Shown here: piece after piece, positions 25,895 through 33,712 of the stretch
Layout of the letters: the number at the start of each line of letters is the position of its first letter
Numbering within the stretch: the stretch's first letter is position 1
From: Bog-473 sp035552395
Lineage (GTDB): Bacteria > Actinomycetota > Acidimicrobiia > Acidimicrobiales > RAAP-2
NCBI GenBank assembly: GCA_035552395.1
Contig: DASZLL010000008.1
Location: 1-64,000 of the forward strand
Direction: 5' to 3'
Length of the DNA: 64,000 bases
Made by a program: the position numbers and the translations under genes
The notes under the pieces: model-generated
Told to the model about the DNA's origin: nothing
What the model saw: only the letters and a program-made list of their open reading frames with translations
Databases searched by the model: none

Positions 25895-27634
25895 GTGGGC
25901 GAAGATGTCGCGGTGCGGCCACCCCCCGTGTTCACTTCGTTGCACGGGTACCAGCGCGCCTGGGTCAGCGCGGACCTCGTAGGCGGCCTCACCCTCCTTG
26001 CCATCGCCCTGCCCGAACAGCTGGCGACCTCGCGGTTGGCCGGCATGCCCCCTATCACCGGCTTCTACGCCTTCATCGCGGGCACGTTTCTCTTCGCCCT
26101 CTTGGGTTCGAATCCGCAGATGTCGGTGGGTGCCGACTCGACCATCGCGCCCTTGTTCGCTGCCGGCGTGGTGAGCCTGGCCGCCCTGGGCTCCCCACAC
26201 TACGTCGAGCTGGTCAGCATCCTGGCCGTGATGGTCGGGTTGATGGTGATGTTCGTCAGCATTCTGCGGCTTGGTTGGATTGCCGAGTTCCTCTCCACCC
26301 CGATCGTCACCGGCTTCCTCTCCGGCGTCGCCGTGATCATTGTCATCCACCAGCTGCCCGACTTCTTGGGCCTGCCGCCGACCTCGGGCTCGGACCAACA
26401 CCGGTTCGTGTACGTCGTGGCCCATCTGTCGGACGTCCAGGGTGGGGCGATCGCAATGGGGCTCGGCGTGCTGGCCGTCGTGATCGTGTGCGCACGGGTC
26501 AACCGGCGCATCCCCGGCGCCCTCATTGCTCTCGTCGGATCGATCGCCCTCGTGAGCGCCTTCAACCTCCAGGATCACGGCGTGCCGGTGCTCGGCACGA
26601 TCCATTCGGGCGCGCCGAACTTCGGGCTTACGGGCCTGTCATGGACGACGCTCAGCAACCTCGCTCCGCTGGCGGCCGTCGTCGCGCTCGTCATCGTGAC
26701 CCAGACCGCGGCGACGACGCGAGCATTCGCCGAGCAGGGTGACTACGACGTCGACGCCGGGCGCGACTTCCTCGCTGTCGGCACGGGCAGCATCTTGTCG
26801 GGCCTCGTGGGCTCGTTTCCGGTCGACGCCAGCCCACCGCGGACCGGTGCCGTCGTCAATGCCGGGGGCCGCACACAAGCGGGCGCGCTCGGGGCTGCGC
26901 TCGTCGTGGTGCTTCTCATCCCAGTGGCCGGTGTGCTGAAGAATCTGCCTCTGTCCATGCTGGCCGCGGTCCTGATCTTCGTGGCGTTCCGGCTGTTCAA
27001 CTGGCGGGACCTCGTGGCCATCGCCCGCTTCAACCTCCTCGAGCTGGGGCTGGCGGTGATCACGTTGCTCGTGGTCGTGCTGGCCGGAGTCGAACAGGGG
27101 ATCGCCGTTGCGGTCGGGCTGTCTCTGCTCGACCGGATCCGCCTGGCCGCGCGACCCCAGCTCCATGTGCTCGAACGGGTCCCGGGCACGACCAGCTGGA
27201 CGCCGGTGTCGCCGGGCGTCAATACAGAGCCCATGCCCGGGGTCCTCGTCGTCCTCTTTGCTACGCCGCTGTGGTACGCCAACGCGGTGCACTTCCGCGA
27301 CGAAGTCGCCCACGCCTTGAACAGCGCGGGCAGCGCGGTCCGAGTGCTCATTGTCGACACCATCGGGATGTCAGACATGGACTTCACCGGCAGCCGCGCG
27401 CTGAGCCAGGTGCTCAACCGCTGCCAGCGCGACCACATCGAGTTCGGCATTGCACGCGCCGGCGACCACTTGCACGCCGGCCTGCAGCGAAGCGGGCTGC
27501 TCGACCGCATTGGTGAGGACCACTGCTTTGAGACAGTGGGCGAAGCGGTCAGCGTCCTGGCCGGTAACGGCAACGGCAACGGCAACGACGCCGGTGGAGC
27601 GACCCCACCGTCGACACCGGTCGGCCCGGCCTGA
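25895..27634 (+). CDS. SulP-family inorganic anion transporter with STAS domain
   Basis: A 579-residue membrane protein. The first membrane segment LVGGLTLLAIALPEQLATSRLAGMPPITGFYAFIAG matches the SulP signature, followed by about 10-12 further helices to residue 420. Residues about 440-560 form the cytosolic STAS domain (VLVVLFATPLWYANAVHFRDEV, VRVLIVDTIGMSDMDFTGSRAL). SulP proteins carry sulfate, bicarbonate, chloride or related anions. The C-terminus ends in a Gly-Asn run encoded by a GGCAAC hexamer repeated about four times, a slippage-prone site. No SD-like sequence decides between the GTG at 25895 and a second in-frame GTG at 25913. Confidence 0.9.
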   Translation: MGEDVAVRPPPVFTSLHGYQRAWVSADLVGGLTLLAIALPEQLATSRLAGMPPITGFYAFIAGTFLFALLGSNPQMSVGADSTIAPLFAAGVVSLAALGSPHYVELVSILAVMVGLMVMFVSILRLGWIAEFLSTPIVTGFLSGVAVIIVIHQLPDFLGLPPTSGSDQHRFVYVVAHLSDVQGGAIAMGLGVLAVVIVCARVNRRIPGALIALVGSIALVSAFNLQDHGVPVLGTIHSGAPNFGLTGLSWTTLSNLAPLAAVVALVIVTQTAATTRAFAEQGDYDVDAGRDFLAVGTGSILSGLVGSFPVDASPPRTGAVVNAGGRTQAGALGAALVVVLLIPVAGVLKNLPLSMLAAVLIFVAFRLFNWRDLVAIARFNLLELGLAVITLLVVVLAGVEQGIAVAVGLSLLDRIRLAARPQLHVLERVPGTTSWTPVSPGVNTEPMPGVLVVLFATPLWYANAVHFRDEVAHALNSAGSAVRVLIVDTIGMSDMDFTGSRALSQVLNRCQRDHIEFGIARAGDHLHAGLQRSGLLDRIGEDHCFETVGEAVSVLAGNGNGNGNDAGGATPPSTPVGPA

Positions 27635-27660
27635 AGGCGTGCAACCAGGCCAACCGCGCG

Positions 27661-28242
27661 CTACGGCCCCGTGCAGGCGTTGATCGTGACGTTGGCCCCG
27701 GTGCTGAGTGTCTCGCCTTGTTGGGGAAAGAACCATTTGACCTGTTGGTAGGCCGGCTTGCCGCCACACGAACCGAGGTCGAAGGCGACCACCGTGGCCG
27801 TTTCCTCGGTGCCTTGGGCCACCGTCTGATTGGGCCCGACGTAGGTGCTCGTACCGGTGCCGGTGGCCTGGTTGCCGCCCCAAGACTGCCAGGTGATCCC
27901 AGTCAGGAGGCCGGTCGGGTCTCCCCCGAGCGAGATCTCGGCCGGGCGCACCTGCCCGAAGCCGACCGCCGGGGGGCCGAACGCGGTCGCCACCCCGAGC
28001 GTCGTCGACGTGCCGGACCCCGCGCCATTGCCACCAGCGCCACCACCCGCGACCGTCGTCGACGTCCCCGAGCCCGCCGTCGGCGAGGTCGAGCCCGTGT
28101 GATGCAGCCGCGGCGGCACCCGCGCCGTCGTCGAGGTGCTACTCCCTCGCCCCGCACTCGACGGAGTATTCGAGCACGCCGCCGCGGCGACCGCCGTCAA
28201 CGCCAATACCACGACGACGCCCCAGGGGTTGTGGCGCACCAC
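27661..28242 (-). CDS. Low-complexity lipoprotein of unknown function
   Basis: A 193-residue exported protein. Residues 1-23 form a lipoprotein signal with Cys23 in AVAAAACSN. Residues about 24-85 are a Ser/Thr/Gly-rich tether. The folded part, about 90-193, begins FGPPAVGFGQVRPAEISLGGDPTGLLTGITWQSWGG and contains two Cys (GSCGGKPAYQ and NACTGP) that may pair. The motif around TYVGPNQTVAQGTEETATVVAFDLGSCGGKPAYQQVKWFFP is seen in actinobacterial secreted proteins of unknown role. It is convergent with the SulP gene and abuts the EEP gene on the same strand. Confidence 0.75.
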   Translation of the reverse strand: MVRHNPWGVVVVLALTAVAAAACSNTPSSAGRGSSTSTTARVPPRLHHTGSTSPTAGSGTSTTVAGGGAGGNGAGSGTSTTLGVATAFGPPAVGFGQVRPAEISLGGDPTGLLTGITWQSWGGNQATGTGTSTYVGPNQTVAQGTEETATVVAFDLGSCGGKPAYQQVKWFFPQQGETLSTGANVTINACTGP

Positions 28243-29097
28243 CTATCCCACCTCAAGCTCTGCCCGCACCGGTCGGTGGTCCGACCCCGCGTCTGGCAGT
28301 ACCGCGCCGCGCACCGACCGGATGGCCCCCCGCACCAAGATGTGGTCGATCTGGCTGTGCGGTCGCCACGCCGGCCACGTCGACCCCACGACCGCCCGCC
28401 GCCAGCCCGGGATGAACGCGTGCACCAAGGGACCCCAGGTGTTCATGTCGCCGACGAGCACGGCCTCGGGCCGGGCTTCGCTCTTCAGCTGGCGCCCCAA
28501 CTGGAACCAGTTACGGGGCGACCCGGACATGAGGTGCGACATGTGCGTCCCGACCACCGAGACAGGACGGCCGTCCGTCGTGAGGTCCACCACCAGCGCG
28601 GCACGACGCACGCTGTCGCGGCGCAGCTGGCTCATGTGGACGAGGCGCGTCGCCTCGATCGGCAGCGTCGGCCGCACCAGCACGGCGATGCCCCACCGAC
28701 CGCGCTCGGCCTCCCGCCAACGCTCCAGGGTTTCTGTGCTCTCGGGCACGGGCCGCAGACCGTCCATGTACAAGGCCCGGTTCTCGGGGGTCCACGATGG
28801 CCGGGCCGCCCAAGTGTCGTCGGCCCCGGCCTGGGGCCGGATCCGCCGGCCCTCACCGAGCACGTGGGTCCGCACCTGGAACCCGAGCTCCCGCGCCGCC
28901 TCCTCGGCCTGCCCCTCGACCGTGCCCCAGGAAGTCCAGGCCTCCTCGAGCACGATGACGTCGGCGTCCAACGACCTGATGGCGGCGAGATAGTCGTAGG
29001 GCCTGCCCCATCCGTCCATCCCGCAGTGCATGTTGTAGTTGGCGACGCTGAGCACGGTGGGCGCAGACGATAGGCGCCCGAAATCGCCGGTTACCAT
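28243..29097 (-). CDS. Endonuclease/exonuclease/phosphatase (EEP) family protein
   Basis: A 284-residue EEP-fold protein. VLSVANYNMHCGMDG carries the first Asn, LDADVIVLEEAWTS the metal-binding Glu, SVVGTHMSHLM the catalytic His region, EAVLVGDMNTWGPLV the Asp-x-Asn motif, and QIDHILV with GSDHRPVRAEL the terminal Asp-His pair. All catalytic positions appear present. The fold serves nucleases, sphingomyelinases and inositol phosphatases, so the substrate is open. No signal peptide. The ATG at 29097 lies within the -10 element of the divergent aminotransferase gene, so the two promoters interleave. The stop directly precedes the lipoprotein gene start region. Confidence 0.87.
   Translation of the reverse strand: MVTGDFGRLSSAPTVLSVANYNMHCGMDGWGRPYDYLAAIRSLDADVIVLEEAWTSWGTVEGQAEEAARELGFQVRTHVLGEGRRIRPQAGADDTWAARPSWTPENRALYMDGLRPVPESTETLERWREAERGRWGIAVLVRPTLPIEATRLVHMSQLRRDSVRRAALVVDLTTDGRPVSVVGTHMSHLMSGSPRNWFQLGRQLKSEARPEAVLVGDMNTWGPLVHAFIPGWRRAVVGSTWPAWRPHSQIDHILVRGAIRSVRGAVLPDAGSDHRPVRAELEVG
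29092..29097 (+). promoter_or_regulatory. Candidate leaderless -10 element (TACCAT)
   Basis: TACCAT ends 7 bases before the GTG at 29105. Its last three bases are the complement of the EEP start codon on the other strand. Confidence 0.45.
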
Positions 29098-29104
29098 CGG
29101 CCGA

Positions 29105-30307
29105 GTGGCCGCCGGGGACGCCGAGACCGACTCCGACGCCCACCCGCAACTGGCCGAGCGCCTGCGCCCGTTCACTACGACGATCTTCGCCACGATGTCG
29201 GAGCTGGCCGTCGTGACCGACTCGGTCAATCTCGGCCAGGGGTTCCCCGATACGGACGGCCCCGCCGAGCTCAAGGAGATCGCCGCCGAGGCCATCCGCC
29301 ACGGCAACAACCAGTACCCGCCGAGCGCCGGCATCGCCGAGCTGCGCCGAGCCGTCGCCGCGCACCAGCACGCCTGGTACGACCTCGATCTGAACCCCGA
29401 CACCGAGATCCTCGTGACCGTCGGCGCCACCGAGGCGATCGCAGCCACCTTCCTCGCCCTGTGCGAGCCCGGCGACGAGGTCGTCATGTTCGAGCCGTCC
29501 TACGACTCCTACGCCGCCTGCGCGTCGATGGCCGGCGCCGTGCCCCGTCTCGTGCGTCTGCACCCGCCCGACTGGGCCTTCGACCCCACGGAGCTCGCGG
29601 CGGCCGCGGCCCGCCCCCGCGCCCGCCTCCTCCTCCTCAACACACCGCACAACCCGACCGGCAAGGTGTTCTCGGCCGACGAATTGGGGCAGGTGGCCGC
29701 CCTGTGCAGGGCCCACGACCTCCTGGCGGTGACCGACGAGGTCTACGAACACCTCGTCTTCGACGGCTTGCATATCCCACTGGCAACTTTGCCCGGTATG
29801 CGCGAACGCACCTTGACGATCTCGTCGGGCGGCAAGACGTTCTCCTTCACCGGCTGGAAGGTGGGCTGGGTCAGCGGCCCGGCTCCGCTCGTTGGCGCCG
29901 TGAGAGCCGCCAAGCAGTTCCTCACCTACACGAGCCCGGCCCCGCTGCAACTCGCCATCGCGCACGGCCTCGGCTTCCCGCCCGACCAACTCAGCTCCTT
30001 GGCCGCCGAGCTGGCCGCCAAGCGCGATCTGTTCTGTGACGGCCTGGCCAGCCTGGGCTACGCCGTCTATCGCCCGTCGGCCACGTACTTCGCCACGACC
30101 GATATCGCCGCCATCGCCCCGGGCCTCAGTGCACACGACTATTGCCTCGCTCTGCCGGAGCGCTGCGGGGTGGTTGCCATCCCGAGCTCGGTCTTCTACG
30201 ACCCGGCCGACCCCGACGCCGGCCGCACCCTCGTCCGCTGGGCCTTCTGCAAGCAGGTCGCCGTCCTGCGCGACGCCGTGACCCGTTTAACATCGTGGTC
30301 AGAGTGA
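29105..30307 (+). CDS. Class I/II PLP aminotransferase (DapC/kynurenine-aminotransferase-like)
   Basis: A 400-residue fold-type I aminotransferase. VNLGQGFPDTDGP near the N-terminus, NQYPPSAGIAELRRAVA, LNTPHNPTGKV (the cofactor-contacting Asn), AVTDEVYEHLVF (Asp and Tyr on PLP) and ISSGGKTFSFTGWKVGW (Schiff-base Lys) are all present, as is the substrate-carboxylate Arg in LVRWAFCK. It resembles actinobacterial N-succinyldiaminopimelate aminotransferase DapC and kynurenine aminotransferases; the exact substrate is undecided. It opens a plus-strand run with PhzF (GTGA overlap at 30304-30307), NUDIX, zinc-ribbon, phosphatase and DUF2889 genes. Confidence 0.9.
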   Translation: MAAGDAETDSDAHPQLAERLRPFTTTIFATMSELAVVTDSVNLGQGFPDTDGPAELKEIAAEAIRHGNNQYPPSAGIAELRRAVAAHQHAWYDLDLNPDTEILVTVGATEAIAATFLALCEPGDEVVMFEPSYDSYAACASMAGAVPRLVRLHPPDWAFDPTELAAAAARPRARLLLLNTPHNPTGKVFSADELGQVAALCRAHDLLAVTDEVYEHLVFDGLHIPLATLPGMRERTLTISSGGKTFSFTGWKVGWVSGPAPLVGAVRAAKQFLTYTSPAPLQLAIAHGLGFPPDQLSSLAAELAAKRDLFCDGLASLGYAVYRPSATYFATTDIAAIAPGLSAHDYCLALPERCGVVAIPSSVFYDPADPDAGRTLVRWAFCKQVAVLRDAVTRLTSWSE

Positions 30308-31101
30308 CTTTCCCTCTCGCCTGGGTCGATGCCTTCAGCGACGCGCCCTTCGGTGGCAACCCGGCCGGTGTCTGCCTGCTCGAGCAGCCACTCGACGAGG
30401 CGCGCATGCAGGCGATCGCCTTCGAGCTCGGCATCGCCGAAACGGCCTTCCTCGTGCCGGGCGACCGGCCGACCACCTTCGGGCTGCGCTGGTTCTCGCC
30501 GGCGACCGAGATCGACCTCTGCGGCCACGCCACGCTGGCGTCGGCCCATGCCCTGCGCCAATGGGGGACCGCCGACGGCACCGCCCCACTCACCTTCCAC
30601 ACCAAGAGCGGCCCGCTGCACGCCGCCTACGATGGCGACCGCATCGCCCTCGACTTCCCGGCCGACCCCATCAGCGCGTCCCCGTTGCCTACGAGCCTCG
30701 AGGGGCAGTGGCCCGGGAGCGTCCTGAGCTGCGGCCGCACCTCGTTCTTCACCTTCGTCGTCCTGTCGTCGGCCGAGGCCGTGCGCACGTACGAGCCCGA
30801 CCTCGATGCCATCGCGGCGACCGGCGACAAGGCACTCCTCCTCACGGCGGCGGTCGCACCCGCCTCCGGTGCCGACTACGTGCTGCGGGTATTCGGGCCC
30901 AACGTCGGCATCGCCGAGGACCCGGCGACGGGCTCGGCGCAGTGCTCGGCCGGCCCGTACTGGGCGGCGGAGCTGGGGAGAAGCGATCTGGTGGCCCGCC
31001 AGCTGTCGCTGCGGGGCGGCACGCTGTTCGTGCGGCCAGAGGGCGAGCGGGTGCGGATCGCCGGTCGTGCAACCACCGTGCTCATGGGTCACCTGTGCTA
31101 A
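30304..31101 (+). CDS. PhzF-family isomerase/epimerase-like protein
   Basis: A 265-residue protein with the diaminopimelate-epimerase-like fold. LAWVDAFSDAPFGGNPAGVCLL is the family opening, FELGIAETAFLVP carries the catalytic Glu, EIDLCGHATLASAHAL the second conserved loop, and NVGIAEDPATGSAQCSAGPYWA the C-terminal signature. PhzF itself isomerises trans-2,3-dihydro-3-hydroxyanthranilate in phenazine synthesis, but most homologues have no phenazine genes nearby, as here. The GTG overlaps the aminotransferase stop by four bases, so it is translated after it. Confidence 0.88.
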   Translation: MTFPLAWVDAFSDAPFGGNPAGVCLLEQPLDEARMQAIAFELGIAETAFLVPGDRPTTFGLRWFSPATEIDLCGHATLASAHALRQWGTADGTAPLTFHTKSGPLHAAYDGDRIALDFPADPISASPLPTSLEGQWPGSVLSCGRTSFFTFVVLSSAEAVRTYEPDLDAIAATGDKALLLTAAVAPASGADYVLRVFGPNVGIAEDPATGSAQCSAGPYWAAELGRSDLVARQLSLRGGTLFVRPEGERVRIAGRATTVLMGHLC

Positions 31102-31112
31102 CCAGGGTCATC

Positions 31113-31661
31113 ATGGGTGCCACCACGGCGGACCTGCGGGCACTCGTGGAGGAGCACCATCCGGCGACGCCACGGGAGGCCGCGGCCAAGGTGCGGTTCC
31201 TCGAGGAGTTCGCGCGGCTCCCGGCGCCCTGCGACGAGCACGCCGACCCCACCCACGTCACCGCCTCGGCCATCGTCGTGGGTCCCCGCGGCACGGTGCT
31301 GCACCTGCACAAGCGCCTCGGTATCTGGATGCAGCCCGGCGGCCACATCGACGGGGGCGAAACCCCTCCCGTCGCCGCCCGGCGCGAGGCGACCGAGGAG
31401 CTCGGGCTCGCCGTCGAGCATCCGGTGGCCGGCCCGCAGCTGCTTCACCTCGACGTGCACGAGGCGGCCCTCGGCCACACGCACCTCGACCTGCGCTACC
31501 TTCTCCTCGCCGGCGACGACGACCCGCATCCGCCCCCCGGCGAGAGTCCCGATGCCCGCTGGTGCAGTTGGAAGGAGGCGATGGCCATTGCCGACGCGGC
31601 CTTGGTCGATGCGTTGCCTCTGGCGCGCGCCGCGTATACGGCCAACGGGGGAGCGGCATGA
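31113..31661 (+). CDS. NUDIX hydrolase
   Basis: A 182-residue protein. The NUDIX box GHIDGGETPPVAARREATEELGL near residues 75-97 matches the G-x5-E-x7-REUxEExGU pattern exactly. It is preceded by HVTASAIVVGPRGTVLHLHKRLGIWMQPGG, the usual strand and Gln-Pro-Gly-Gly. An N-terminal helical segment of about 45 residues (LRALVEEHHPATPREAAAKVRFLEEFARL) is characteristic of a subgroup of actinobacterial NUDIX proteins. It hydrolyses a nucleoside-diphosphate-linked compound; the substrate is unknown. Its stop overlaps the start of the next gene (ATGA). Confidence 0.9.
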   Translation: MGATTADLRALVEEHHPATPREAAAKVRFLEEFARLPAPCDEHADPTHVTASAIVVGPRGTVLHLHKRLGIWMQPGGHIDGGETPPVAARREATEELGLAVEHPVAGPQLLHLDVHEAALGHTHLDLRYLLLAGDDDPHPPPGESPDARWCSWKEAMAIADAALVDALPLARAAYTANGGAA

Positions 31662-32377
31662 CTGACACGCTCACCCACCTGCTCGCGGTGCAGGACCTCG
31701 ACACGTCGATCACCCAGATGGAACACCGGCGTGACGCGCTGGCCGAGTCGACCGGCCTGGCTGCGGTCGAGTCCGAGCTAGCCGGCCTGCGGATCGAGCG
31801 CGTCGACGCCGAGGCGCGCCGGGCGACGCTGGCCACCGCCCAGGCCGATCTCGAGGCGCAAATCGCAGCGGTCACCGAGCGCCGGGACCACGTGGAGAAG
31901 CGCCTCTACGCCTCGACCAGCTCGTCGGGCCGCGACCTCCAGGCCATGAACGACGAGGTAAAGCACCTCACCGAGCGACGTGCCGAGCTCGAGGAGCAGG
32001 AGCTGGTGGTCATGCTCGAGCAGGATCCCATCGACGCGGAACTCGCGACGCTGCGGGAGCGGATGGACCCGCTCGAGGAGCGGGCCAAGGAGCTGCGCGG
32101 CCAGGTGGAGCACGACCGCCTCGAGATCGAGGCCGCCATTGCGTCGGCGGTCGGGACGCGCGCCGCCGAGGCGGCCCAGCTGCCGAACGCGCTGGCCAAC
32201 CGGTACGAGACGCTTCGCACCCACCTGAAGGGCACCGGCGCGGCGCGCCTGATCAAGAATCACTGCGACGGCTGCCATCTCGAGCTCTCCTCGGTCGAAG
32301 TCGAGCGCATCCGGGCGCTGCCGCCGGGCGAGGTTGCGACGTGCGAGCAATGCGGGCGCATCCTCGTGCCGAGCTGA
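31658..32377 (+). CDS. Coiled-coil protein with C4-type zinc ribbon (DUF164 family)
   Basis: A 239-residue protein. Residues about 5-175 are long heptad-patterned helices rich in Leu, Glu, Arg and Ala, forming an antiparallel coiled coil. Near the C-terminus lie four cysteines in two CxxC pairs, HCDGCHLELS and TCEQCGRIL, forming a zinc ribbon. This is the DUF164/CdsZ-like architecture thought to bind nucleic acid; in actinobacteria it is commonly next to a histidine phosphatase or RNase H gene, as here. ATG at 31658 overlaps the NUDIX stop. Confidence 0.9.
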   Translation: MTDTLTHLLAVQDLDTSITQMEHRRDALAESTGLAAVESELAGLRIERVDAEARRATLATAQADLEAQIAAVTERRDHVEKRLYASTSSSGRDLQAMNDEVKHLTERRAELEEQELVVMLEQDPIDAELATLRERMDPLEERAKELRGQVEHDRLEIEAAIASAVGTRAAEAAQLPNALANRYETLRTHLKGTGAARLIKNHCDGCHLELSSVEVERIRALPPGEVATCEQCGRILVPS

Positions 32378-32393
32378 GCACCGGGCCCGTTTC

Positions 32394-33020
32394 ATGCTGA
32401 TCCTCATTCGGCACGGCGAGTCCGTTGCCAACGCCCAGGGCCTCCTGTTAGGTCGGACCGACGCCGCGCTGACCGAACACGGCCGCGCCCAGGCCGTCGC
32501 CGTGCCCTCGCTGCTCGAGCGCCCGGTGGTCGAGCTACGCGCCAGTCCGCTCAGCCGCGCCGTCGACACCGCCGAGCTTCTCGGGCTTGATCTCCCCGTC
32601 GTCGTGGACGAGCGCTGGATCGAGGTCGACTACGGCGAGTTCGAGTGCCAGCCGCTCGGAGACATCCCTGCTGGCGTCTGGCAGAAATGGCAAGGCGACC
32701 GTGACTTTTGCCCGGTGGACGGCGAGTCGCTGGCCACGGTGGACTTCCGGATCGCGGCCGCCTGTGAGGAGTTGTTCGCCGCCGACGGGAGCGGGGCGCG
32801 CCGCGCCGACGGCGACGTCGTCGTGGTGAGCCACGTGACGCCGATCAAGGCGGCCGTGGCCTGGGCGCTCGGGACGCCGGACCTGTACTGGCGCCTCTAC
32901 CTGCGCACCGCGTCGGTCACTCGCATCAGCTGGAATCGAAACGCCCCGATCCTGCACGGATTCAATGAGGTGGCGTTGGCGCCCGAGCGGTCGGGGACGC
33001 CACAATCACGCCGTGCCTGA
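32394..33020 (+). CDS. Histidine phosphatase-family protein (phosphoglycerate mutase-like)
   Basis: A 208-residue protein opening MLILIRHGESVANAQGLLLGRTDAALTEHG, with the phosphohistidine in the RHGES motif. ASPLSRAVDTAELL provides the second Arg, and VVVVSHVTPIKAAVAWAL the second catalytic His. It resembles the CobC-type phosphatase domain that in actinobacteria is often fused to RNase H; no RNase H domain is fused here. It is coupled in order with the zinc-ribbon gene 16 bases upstream and overlaps the DUF2889 gene by eight bases. Confidence 0.9.
   Translation: MLILIRHGESVANAQGLLLGRTDAALTEHGRAQAVAVPSLLERPVVELRASPLSRAVDTAELLGLDLPVVVDERWIEVDYGEFECQPLGDIPAGVWQKWQGDRDFCPVDGESLATVDFRIAAACEELFAADGSGARRADGDVVVVSHVTPIKAAVAWALGTPDLYWRLYLRTASVTRISWNRNAPILHGFNEVALAPERSGTPQSRRA
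33001..33006 (+). promoter_or_regulatory. Candidate internal leaderless -10-like element (CACAAT)
   Basis: CACAAT ends 6 bases before the GTG of the DUF2889 gene, inside the preceding gene. It is a near match only. Confidence 0.3.
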
Positions 33021-33684
33021 GACCCCTCTCTCCCCGGCGACCGTCGCCGCGCTCCGTCCCTCGCCGGGCTCCGACGAGCTGCCGGTGCACCGGCGCACCA
33101 TCGGCATCGAGGTGTTTGTCCGCGACGAGCACTTTGTCGTCATCGGCGCGCTGACCGATGTGCGCCCGTGGGCCAGCGGCACGCTCGGCCCGCGCGACCT
33201 GCATGGCATGGAGTTAGCGATCGTGGTCCGCCGCGCCGACTTGATGATCGTCGATGCGGTCGCCGACATGAAGACGTTCCCTCACTTCGAGTGCACCGAC
33301 ATCGAGCCGAAGTTCTCCGAACTCATCGGATTGTCGGTGGCGCGGGGCTACACGTCGGCCGTGCAGGAGCGCTTCGGGCGCGAGCGCGGGTGCAGCCACC
33401 TCGAGTTCCTGGCCCGCGCCATCGGGCCGGCGGTCATCCAATCGGTCACCTCGGCCGCCGCGCAGCAGTTCGAAAGCGGCGATTCCTACCCGGGGGGCGA
33501 GCGCGCCCTCACGTTCCTGTCCAACACCTGTCACGTCTTCATCGACGACGGTCCCGGGTTGCAGAAGATCGCTATCGGCTGGCGGCCTGGGATGTTCGGC
33601 TATCCCGCCCCCACGGTGGCCGAGATCCGGCGCCGCATCGCGCAGGGCGAAAGCGGCGACGCCGCGGCACGCACCTCGCTGTAG
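33013..33684 (+). CDS. DUF2889-family protein
   Basis: A 223-residue protein. VHRRTIGIEVFVRDEHFVVIGALTDVRPW with LGPRDLHGMELAIVVRRADLMIVDAVADMKTFPHFECTDI matches DUF2889, a family of unknown function sometimes annotated near iron-sulfur or radical enzymes. RGYTSAVQERFGRERGCSHLEFLARAIGPAVIQS holds a conserved Cys-Ser-His, which looks functional. No signal peptide or membrane segment. Start is the GTG at 33013, which overlaps the phosphatase gene by eight bases. It is the last gene of the plus-strand run and convergent with the antiporter operon. Confidence 0.83.
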   Translation: MPETPLSPATVAALRPSPGSDELPVHRRTIGIEVFVRDEHFVVIGALTDVRPWASGTLGPRDLHGMELAIVVRRADLMIVDAVADMKTFPHFECTDIEPKFSELIGLSVARGYTSAVQERFGRERGCSHLEFLARAIGPAVIQSVTSAAAQQFESGDSYPGGERALTFLSNTCHVFIDDGPGLQKIAIGWRPGMFGYPAPTVAEIRRRIAQGESGDAAARTSL

Positions 33685-33712
33685 CCGTTTGCGTTGTCGA
33701 CGAGGTGGGCGT